Part shown: piece after piece, positions 47,601 through 52,700 of the stretch
Position numbering within the stretch: the first letter of the stretch is position 1
Layout: each line of letters opens with the position of its first letter
Assembly: GCA_019359635.1 (NCBI GenBank)
Contig: JAHHGY010000023.1
Span: 1 to 52,700, forward strand
Source of the DNA: Chroococcus sp. CMT-3BRIN-NPC107
Lineage (GTDB): Bacteria; Cyanobacteriota; Cyanobacteriia; Cyanobacteriales; Chroococcidiopsidaceae
Direction: 5' to 3'
DNA length: 52,700 nucleotides
Position numbers and translations under genes: made by a program
Notes under the pieces: generated by a model
The model's input: the letters and a program-made list of their open reading frames with translations, nothing else
Told to the model about the DNA's origin: nothing
Databases searched by the model: none

Positions 47601-48732
47601 TCTCCGCATCGCCCGCCCTTACCGGGTTAGTCCTGGAGCGATGTTGCAAGTAGATGATGCGGGATTAGTGCAACGAGGCGACAACTTAGTATTGCTAGTA
47701 TTCGAGCGGACTAAGACTGGGGATATTATTCAAGGATTGCCTAGAATTGAGGAACTTCTAGAAGCCCGCAAGCCTAAAGAAGCCTGTATTCTAGCTGTTA
47801 GACCCGGAACTGTAGAACTAACTAGAGTAGAAGACGAAACTATTGCCATTAAGGTAATTGAAGATAACGGTACGATTACTGATTATCCTTTAGGACCTGG
47901 GCAAAATCCTGTACTTTCTGATGGCTCGATAGTAGATGTAGGAATGCAGCTAACCGACGGACCGGCTAATCCTCATGAGATTTTGGAGGTATTCTTTAAT
48001 TACTATTCTGCTCAAGAAGGTTCTTTGGCTTCTACCAAAGCATTGCAAAAAGTGCAAAACTTCTTGGTGAACGAGGTGCAGTTGGTTTATCAATCTCAAG
48101 GTATTGATATTGCCGACAAGCATATTGAAACTATTGTCCGCCAGATGACATCTAAAGTGCGAGTAGATGATGGTGGAGACACAACAATTCTACCTGGAGA
48201 GTTGATTGAGCTACGCCAAATTGAGCAGGTGAATGTAGCGATGAGTATTACGGGGGGTGCTTTAGCTCAGTACACGCCAATGTTATTGGGAATTACTAAA
48301 GCTTCGCTCAATACAGATAGCTTCATTTCTGCGGCATCTTTCCAAGAAACTACTAGGGTACTAACGGAAGCGGCTATTGAGGGCAAATCTGACTGGCTGC
48401 GTGGTTTGAAGGAAAACGTGATCATTGGGCGCTTAATTCCTGCAGGTACAGGATTCAATGCTTATGAGGAGCCATTAGCGGTTTCTGAAGATCCGACAAT
48501 AGATCCAAGTAGTGTATTTGAAGAAAGCGACGATCCATTAGACGTAGTGCTAGACGATCGCACAGCCCGCGCTTATAGTTTTGAAAGCGGCTTGGGAGAA
48601 GGGTTTAGCTTTGATCGCGGTGTGGTTACTCCTGACGAGGAAGAACTGGTTGATGATGCAGTAGTTGATGATGATGATGATGACTTTGAAGAAGATGACG
48701 ATGATGATGACTTTGAAGACGACGACGAATAA
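44686..48732 (+). CDS. rpoC2: RNA polymerase subunit beta' (RpoC2)
   Basis: This 1348-residue protein is the C-terminal part of beta-prime, with the trigger loop region ([20 protein letters not shown]) and [19 protein letters not shown]. Between them and the C-terminal jaw region lies the very large insertion typical of cyanobacterial RpoC2 (about residues 345-985). The last 35 residues are almost entirely Asp and Glu, with GAT/GAC codon repeats. The start ATG has a good ribosome binding site. It is the last gene of the rpo operon and is followed by a strong terminator. Confidence 0.98.
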   Translation: MADGKEMIFRNRVVDKGQLKKLIAWAFTHYGTAKTAAIADRLKDLGFRYATVAGVSISVDDLKVPPTKKLLLEAAETEILATEERYTRGEITEVERFQKVIDTWNSTSESLKDEVVAHFKATDPLNSVYMMAFSGARGNISQVRQLVGMRGLMADPQGEIIDQPIKTNFREGLTVTEYIISSYGARKGLVDTALRTADSGYLTRRLVDVSQDVIVREVDCGTTRGIIVRPMVENDRIMIPLSSRLLGRVALDDVVHPKTKEVISPKNQPICDDTAIAIQKSGVEEVMVRSPLTCEAARSVCQHCYGWSLAHAKLVDLGEAVGIIAAQSIGEPGTQLTMRTFHTGGVFTGEVARQVRSEEEGTIRIPKKLRTRPFRTRHGEDALFVEANGDLMLEVGSGKSVTIPVTQGSTIYIVDGQKVSADQLLAEVAIGSRTNRAHTEKATKDVSSDLAGEVKFADLVPEEKTDRQGNTTTTATRGGLIWVLSGEVYNLPPGAEPSVGNGDRVEANSVLAETKIHTMHGGIVRSAAETPDSGHSAREIEIITASVVLDTATVRVEQSSRQGDHYIIETNHGAMFSLLATPGTKVQTGQVVAELISDEYRTNTGGLIKYAGVEVAKKGKGKQGYEVVKGGTILWIPEETHEVNKDISLLLVEDAQYVEAGTEVVKDIFCETNGVVEVTQKNDILRELVIKPGELLTLDDPESVLNRDGTFTQPGEELIPGYIASELRYIEYVESSSNGPALLLRPVTEFAVPDSPSVPSTKSSTGEGRSIELRAVSRLPYKDSERVKSVEGVELLRTQLVLEMDQTHSAEYTGGSPIVADIELVTDAQNPDIKRLQLVILESLIIRKDIPADVTQGSTNTKFNVVEGQEILPKAVVARTEVLCKEAGIVRGVREGAEAIRRILILREKDCFTIVTNEKPRFKVGSLLIAGSEIAPGVFTEESAQVIEITSQGKQETAQASNQLSTNSYKVTLRIARPYRVSPGAMLQVDDAGLVQRGDNLVLLVFERTKTGDIIQGLPRIEELLEARKPKEACILAVRPGTVELTRVEDETIAIKVIEDNGTITDYPLGPGQNPVLSDGSIVDVGMQLTDGPANPHEILEVFFNYYSAQEGSLASTKALQKVQNFLVNEVQLVYQSQGIDIADKHIETIVRQMTSKVRVDDGGDTTILPGELIELRQIEQVNVAMSITGGALAQYTPMLLGITKASLNTDSFISAASFQETTRVLTEAAIEGKSDWLRGLKENVIIGRLIPAGTGFNAYEEPLAVSEDPTIDPSSVFEESDDPLDVVLDDRTARAYSFESGLGEGFSFDRGVVTPDEEELVDDAVVDDDDDDFEEDDDDDDFEDDDE

Positions 48733-48755
48733 ATTTTAAGTCATCATTTAATTTT

Positions 48756-48785
48756 AAAAAGCCTAGCGCTCGCTAGGCTTTTTTA
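48756..48785 (+). terminator. Strong intrinsic terminator after rpoC2
   Basis: GCCTAGCG (48761-48768) and CGCTAGGC (48771-48778) form a perfect stem, extended by A-T pairs from the flanking AAAAA and TTTTT runs, and the T-run continues downstream. The structure begins about 24 bases after the rpoC2 stop codon and ends the rpo operon. Confidence 0.92.
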
Positions 48786-48869
48786 TTAATGATTAGTTAT
48801 AGCGCTGATAAGCTGGCATATTGCCTACAATGTTTATAACTGTGTTAGTAATTCATTATCAAAATCTTT

Positions 48870-49472
48870 ATGCAAAAAAATACTGTGGCAGTAATATTGA
48901 GCATAATTAGTACATTTATACTATCTACGCCTGTATTTGCTTTGGAGTTAATGCCTATAGACATTAAGCAAACTTCTCAAACTAGAGCTAAAAAAATTCA
49001 AGAAGCTCAAGCTTATAACGATCGCGGTGTCACTTTAGCAGAGCAAGGAAAAATCAAAAGTGCGATCGCAGCTTTCAATCAAGCTATCAAAATTTACCCA
49101 ACTTTTGAAAATGCTCACAATAATTTAGGCTTGGCTTTAAGCCGTCAAAACCAATTTGCTGAAGCTGTTACAGCGTTTAAACAAGCCTTAACTATCAATC
49201 CCCAAAACTTAGAGACTTACAATAATTTGGGCATTGCTTTAGGGAGTCAAGGCAACTTTACCGAAGCAATTACGGTATTTAATCAAGCTGTTCAAATCGA
49301 CCCTAATGAGCCAACCTCTCATCAAAACTTGGGTGTAGCGTTTTGGAGCCAAGGAAAAGTACCAGAAGCTGTGGCATCATTGCAAAGAGCAAAAAAATTG
49401 TACGCAGCGCAAAATAGAACGGAGGGAGTGCAACAGGTAGAAACGATCATCCAGCAAGTGCGATCGCGTTAA
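48870..49472 (+). CDS. Secreted TPR protein (200 aa)
   Basis: A signal peptide (MQKNTVAVILSIISTFILSTPVFA) precedes four tetratricopeptide repeats, each with the pattern (Y/H)NNLGxAL...QGNFxEAxxxFxQAxxxxP. The repeats begin near residues 48, 82, 116 and 150. The fold would be an alpha-helical solenoid binding peptides or proteins in the periplasm or thylakoid lumen. No partner can be named. It is convergent with mntB. Confidence 0.87.
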   Translation: MQKNTVAVILSIISTFILSTPVFALELMPIDIKQTSQTRAKKIQEAQAYNDRGVTLAEQGKIKSAIAAFNQAIKIYPTFENAHNNLGLALSRQNQFAEAVTAFKQALTINPQNLETYNNLGIALGSQGNFTEAITVFNQAVQIDPNEPTSHQNLGVAFWSQGKVPEAVASLQRAKKLYAAQNRTEGVQQVETIIQQVRSR

Positions 49473-49476
49473 CAAG

Positions 49477-50367
49477 TTATTTCCAACGCAAAATACTTTT
49501 TACTTCTCTCCACAATGGCATCGCCGAACTTGATTGCGGATAAGTCAAAATACCTTGGCTAGGACTAAATAATAATGCCAAAGTAAAAAAGCCCGATGCT
49601 ACTAAAACGATCGCTGGCCCTGAAGGTAAATTAAAAAAGTAGCTAATATACATGCCGCTAATACTAGCTACAACTCCAATTGCTGCGCCTAACATCATCA
49701 TTTGATTGAGTTGTTTTACGAGCAAATAAGCTGTTGCACCGGGGGTAATGAGTAATGCTAAAACTAAAATTACTCCCACAGCTTTCAAACTTGCAACAAT
49801 AGTTAGAGCAATTAGTACCATTAAGCCGAAGTTGAGCAAATTTACAGGCAAACCCGCAGCCTGAGCGCCCAACGGATCGAAGGTGTAAAATAATAATTCT
49901 TTGTACAGCAACACTACTACGGCAATTACCACCGCCGAAATAATTGCTGTATTTCTGACTTCTTGGGCTGTAACTCCTAAAATATTACCAAATAAGAAAT
50001 GATTGAGGTCAATTTTATTATCTTTTTGCACAATGGTAATTAAGGTGATGCCCAAGGCAAAAAATGCTGAGAAAACAATCCCCATAGCGGCATCTTCTTT
50101 AATTGGCGATCGCGTTCTAATTAAAGTAATAACTACCGTACTCAAAACCCCAGCAATAAACGCCCCCAAAAAGATATCAGCGCCAATAATAAACGCGATC
50201 ACAAGTCCTGGTAATACAGAGTGACTAATCGCGTCTCCCAGCAACGCCAAGCGCTGCACCATCAGGTAACTACCAACTACAGCACAGATAATCCCCACTA
50301 AAACCGCAATAATAACTGATCGCTGCATGAAACCATATTGCAACGGTTCAATCAACGCCTCTAGCAT
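49477..50367 (-). CDS. mntB: Metal ABC transporter permease (manganese type)
   Basis: The 296-residue permease has about nine hydrophobic segments and the family motifs GDAISHSVLPGLVIAFIIG and EDAAMGIVFSAFFALGITL of the ABC-3 (Mn/Zn/Fe) class. The gene start overlaps the stop codon of the ATPase gene by one base (TAATG), so translation is coupled. The binding protein gene mntC is divergent. Manganese is favoured by the binding protein, as described there; zinc remains possible. Confidence 0.9.
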   Translation of the reverse strand: MLEALIEPLQYGFMQRSVIIAVLVGIICAVVGSYLMVQRLALLGDAISHSVLPGLVIAFIIGADIFLGAFIAGVLSTVVITLIRTRSPIKEDAAMGIVFSAFFALGITLITIVQKDNKIDLNHFLFGNILGVTAQEVRNTAIISAVVIAVVVLLYKELLFYTFDPLGAQAAGLPVNLLNFGLMVLIALTIVASLKAVGVILVLALLITPGATAYLLVKQLNQMMMLGAAIGVVASISGMYISYFFNLPSGPAIVLVASGFFTLALLFSPSQGILTYPQSSSAMPLWREVKSILRWK

Positions 50368-51107
50368 TAAGCGGCTTCTCCGGTGAAAAACATTACCTGT
50401 CCTCGATAGGCACGATTCATATTTTCGGGTTTCAATACTGTTGCTCGATTTCCGTTAGCAATTAATTCAGTATTTAACAAAATTAAATCGTCGAAATGGG
50501 TAATTGCTTCGCCTAAGTCGTGATTGACAACCAAAACAATTTTGCCAGCCTCTGCTAGTTCGTGGAAAATATCAAAAATTACGGTTTCAGTTTTTTTATC
50601 AATTCCCGCTAAAGGTTCATCAAAGCAAAATATTTCGGCTTCTTCCGCCAACGCACGAGCAATAAATACGCGCTGCTGCTGTCCCCCAGATAATTGCCCA
50701 ATGGATCTGTCGCGATATTCGCTCATACCTACGCGGTCGAGGGCGGCGGCCGCTACTTGACGACTAACGCTTGTAAAACGTCGAAACCAACCAGCCTTTC
50801 TTACACGTCCCATCATTACCACATCAGACACCGTTGCTGGGTAACTCCAATCAATTTGCGATCGCTGGGAGACGTAAGCTACTTGTTGCAATTGATTTAT
50901 TAACGGACTACCTTTGTAGCGCACAATGCCGCTATTTACTGCCGTTAACCCCAACATTGCCTTTAATAACGTACTTTTACCAGCGCCATTAGGTCCAATA
51001 ATGCCTGTTAACTTTCCTGGGTGGATTGTTAAATTTACATCTTGCAAAGCTTGAACGCTACGATACTGTACGCTTAAATGACTAACTGTAATTGCTTCGG
51101 TATTCAT
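50367..51107 (-). CDS. mntA: Metal ABC transporter ATPase (manganese type)
   Basis: The ATPase has Walker A IIGPNGAGKSTLLKAML, the signature LSGGQQQRVFIARAL, and Walker B FCFDEPLAGID. I place the start at the ATG at 51107 (MNTEAITVSHLSVQYRS), where the family begins. Another in-frame Met at 51149 is an alternative. A frame open to 51263 would overlap the divergent mntC gene and cover the regulatory repeats, and its extra N-terminus looks unlike any ATPase. Together with mntB it makes the transporter's membrane part. Confidence 0.9.
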   Translation of the reverse strand: MNTEAITVSHLSVQYRSVQALQDVNLTIHPGKLTGIIGPNGAGKSTLLKAMLGLTAVNSGIVRYKGSPLINQLQQVAYVSQRSQIDWSYPATVSDVVMMGRVRKAGWFRRFTSVSRQVAAAALDRVGMSEYRDRSIGQLSGGQQQRVFIARALAEEAEIFCFDEPLAGIDKKTETVIFDIFHELAEAGKIVLVVNHDLGEAITHFDDLILLNTELIANGNRATVLKPENMNRAYRGQVMFFTGEAA

Positions 51108-51170
51108 AAGAGGGGATTGTTTGGAATTGCGATCGCTAAGAGTTACCATTTTGTTTATAAATTTAAAAAT

Positions 51171-51222
51171 AATGAAAGAAATATGAGAATAGTATAGGCT
51201 AAAAAATGAAAGGAATATGAAA
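51171..51222. promoter_or_regulatory. Four helically phased ATGAAA-like boxes between mntA and mntC
   Basis: ATGAAA-like hexamers lie at 51172 (ATGAAA), 51183 (ATGAGA), 51206 (ATGAAA) and 51217 (ATGAAA), with spacings of 11, 23 and 11 bases. They form two 20-base copies (51171-51190 and 51205-51224) identical at 17 positions. One-turn phased direct repeats are typical of OmpR-type response regulators; the manganese regulator ManR of cyanobacteria is such a protein, so it is a candidate. That assignment is inference. Confidence 0.55.
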
Positions 51223-51239
51223 ACTAATGTATCAAGGCT

Positions 51240-52217
51240 ATGAAAGCGAGTTCTCAGTCTCAAGACATAAAATCTAACTTGACAAAAGTTGTTGGGGTAT
51301 TATTGGGACTGTATTTGAGTGCCTGCGGTACATCGGAGAGAAGCGCTAATTTTAGCAACGATGGTAAGCCGAATGTAGTTACAACAAGCACGGTCATCAA
51401 CGATTGGACACAAAGAGTTGGCGGCGATGAAATTGAACTAACGGGAATTTTATCTCCTGGCGCAGATCCTCATGTTTACGAACCCGTACCCAAAGACAGT
51501 ATTGCCTTTGAGAAAGCCGATTTGATTATTTATAACGGTTATAACTTAGAGCCGGGACTAATTAAAATGATGAATGCGGCAGGTGTAAAGGCGCGTAAAT
51601 TGCCTGTGGGAGAAGTCGTCAAACCCTTAGAATTAGACAAAGCTGGGGAAACAGTACCCGATCCTCACGTCTGGGGAAATGTCAAAAATGCGATCGTAAT
51701 GGTAAATAGTATCAGAGATACATTGATAGAATTGTCCCCCGAAGATCAAGCAGAATTTACCCAGAATGCGGCGGAGTTTACAAGGCAATTACAACAGTTA
51801 CATACTTGGACGCGATCGCAAGTTCAAACGATTCCAGCAAATAAGCGCCGACTTGTAACTACTCACGATGCTTTTCAATACTATTCTAAAGCCTACGGTT
51901 TAGAAGTTTTTGGCACTTTAATCGGCATTAGTACCGAGGAACAACCGAGCGCTCAGACTGTTAGAAAATTAGCTGATTCGATTAGAAATACTGGGGTTCC
52001 AGCAATTTTTGCCGAAACTACCATTAATCCAGCGTTGATTCAAACTGTAGCGCAAGAATCTGGAGCAAAATTAGCACCGAGAAGTCTGTATTCTGATTCT
52101 ATAGGTGCGCCGGGTAGCGATGGCGATTCTTATATCAAAATGATTGTGGCAAATACGCGCACTATTGTGGAAGCTTTAGGAGGGAAATATACGCCTTTTG
52201 AGCCAAGTAGTAAGTGA
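51240..52217 (+). CDS. mntC: Manganese-type ABC transporter binding lipoprotein
   Basis: The 325-residue lipoprotein has a lipobox (LYLSACG, Cys near 30) and the cluster-A-I metal-binding fold. Candidate metal ligands are His of GADPHVYEPVP, His of VPDPHVWG, Glu of ISTEEQPSAQ and Asp of GAPGSDGDSY. The third ligand position is not His as it is in zinc ZnuA/TroA, and no His-rich loop is present, which favours the manganese MntC/PsaA type. Known Synechocystis MntC uses His, His, Glu and Asp. It is divergent from mntAB rather than in one mntCAB operon. Confidence 0.88.
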   Translation: MKASSQSQDIKSNLTKVVGVLLGLYLSACGTSERSANFSNDGKPNVVTTSTVINDWTQRVGGDEIELTGILSPGADPHVYEPVPKDSIAFEKADLIIYNGYNLEPGLIKMMNAAGVKARKLPVGEVVKPLELDKAGETVPDPHVWGNVKNAIVMVNSIRDTLIELSPEDQAEFTQNAAEFTRQLQQLHTWTRSQVQTIPANKRRLVTTHDAFQYYSKAYGLEVFGTLIGISTEEQPSAQTVRKLADSIRNTGVPAIFAETTINPALIQTVAQESGAKLAPRSLYSDSIGAPGSDGDSYIKMIVANTRTIVEALGGKYTPFEPSSK

Positions 52218-52302
52218 TGAAAAACTTTTGGTTTTTCGGGAACAGTGTAGCTTTGGCGGATTGATTGGGGAATACTAGGCTAGTGATTTTTACCCTATAG
52301 TT

Positions 52303-52608
52303 ATGATCGTCAAAGAACTCGATTCGTTTATTCCTCAAGATAAATTTGCTAAAGCTGGTAAAGAAGCAGAAGAACAGATGAGTTTTTACCTGCGCCGAGC
52401 TTTTGCAGATAATAGAAACATTTATGTGTTTAACGACTTACGCTTAGAATACGAAGATGATGCCGCCCAAATCGATCATTTAATTGTTCATCAATACGGC
52501 ATGATTATTATTGAAAGTAAAAGCGTCAGTAGCCGTGTCGAAATCAATGAACACCAAGAGTGGACTAGATGGTTTAAGAGGCTGTTTGAAAAGTTAGAGA
52601 AATGGTAA
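52303..52608 (+). pseudogene. NERD-domain protein truncated by an IS element
   Basis: The frame begins MIVKELDSFIPQDKFAKAGK and shows the nuclease-related NERD motif AAQIDHLIVHQYGMIIIESK (Asp and ExK of the nuclease fold). The last native-looking residues are HQEWTRWF. After that come KRLFEKLEKW, read from AAGAGGCTGTTTGAAAAG, which is the end of an IS element. The original protein is normally much longer (about 300 residues). It is therefore a broken gene. The role of NERD proteins is uncertain, possibly in DNA processing. Confidence 0.75.
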
Positions 52609-52700
52609 AAAAGCTCTCTCAGTATACGCTGTGAATAGATTCAGTAGACAGCACCGAGAAAGCAACATGAGCAAAGCATACCCCAGCAATCTGACCCGTG
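52578..52700 (+). mobile_element. Left end of an IS5-like element
   Basis: GAGGCTGTTTGAAAAGT at 52578-52594 is, from memory, a terminal inverted repeat typical of cyanobacterial IS5-family elements. A transposase-like start codon follows at 52667. The element interrupts the NERD gene. The TTA next to the boundary (52574-52576) could be part of a TNA target. The right end is outside the window. Confidence 0.65.
52667..52700 (+). CDS. IS5-like transposase, N-terminal fragment (partial)
   Basis: The last 34 bases encode MSKAYPSNLTR, which matches the N-terminal style of IS5-family transposases (M-x-K-A-Y-x-S-N-L-T). The gene continues past the window edge, so only 11 residues can be read. An AGAAAG stretch just upstream could serve as ribosome binding site. 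Confidence 0.6.
   Translation, partial: MSKAYPSNLTR

Noticed and set aside
48630..48730. CRISPR-like or satellite repeat
   Set aside because: The GAT/GAC array is part of the rpoC2 reading frame and encodes its acidic tail; there are no spacers.
51108..51263. Longer N-terminus for the manganese-transporter ATPase
   Set aside because: It runs into the divergent mntC gene and across the phased repeats. The extra residues look like translated promoter DNA.

Overview
The window is a piece of a cyanobacterial chromosome. The evidence is the split RNA polymerase genes rpoC1 and rpoC2, the Rieske and cytochrome f genes petC-petA, a high-light-inducible protein, a Psb34-type photosystem II assembly protein, an aspartate kinase with four ACT repeats, and very frequent HIP1 octamers (GCGATCGC). 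The genus cannot be read from this sequence alone. Both window edges carry fragments that look like IS transposases.

Layout. 1-4.6 kb: IS remnant, then a minus-strand run of cimA, a secreted protein, an unknown protein, ygfZ and a Uma2-type nuclease. 4.6-8.1 kb: a [2Fe-2S] ferredoxin, a membrane cytochrome b, thiO, thiG and psb34. 8.1-15.1 kb: a hydroxyisobutyrate-type dehydrogenase, an epoxide-hydrolase-like enzyme, a DUF1206 membrane protein cut by a stop codon, a short-chain reductase, mobA and a CHASE4-PAS-GGDEF-EAL signalling protein. 15.3-19.5 kb: a frameshifted dprA, a PAS-Crp regulator, an HLIP gene, tRNA-His and a YkvA protein. 19.7-25.2 kb: exbB/exbD, a holin-like protein, lysC and a PaaK-like ligase. 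25.3-30.4 kb: petA, petC, a DUF3067 protein, tatC and a lytic transglycosylase. 30.5-37.6 kb: a CsoR/InrS-type metal sensor, an M41 peptidase without an ATPase domain, a large repeat protein, hslO, small proteins, usp and hisD. 37.8-48.8 kb: rpsT-tatD-rpoB-rpoC1-rpoC2, closed by a strong terminator. 48.9-52.7 kb: a TPR protein, a divergent manganese-type ABC transporter (mntBA / mntC) and a NERD gene cut by an IS.

How they fit together. Most genes are core housekeeping and photosynthesis functions. PetC carries a twin-arginine motif and tatC lies nearby, so a Tat substrate and its translocase component are neighbours. The hli and psb34 upstream regions both hold inverted TTTACA-like half-sites. 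The manganese-type transporter is split into two divergent units that share a 132-base region with four helically phased ATGAAA-like boxes.

No defence island, CRISPR array, prophage or secondary-metabolite cluster was seen. The observations most worth a second look are the dprA frameshift, which lies exactly on an in-phase A AAA AAA heptamer; the phased boxes between mntA and mntC; thiO and thiG separated in one frame by tandem stop codons; the amber stop inside the DUF1206 gene; and the IS-truncated NERD gene.
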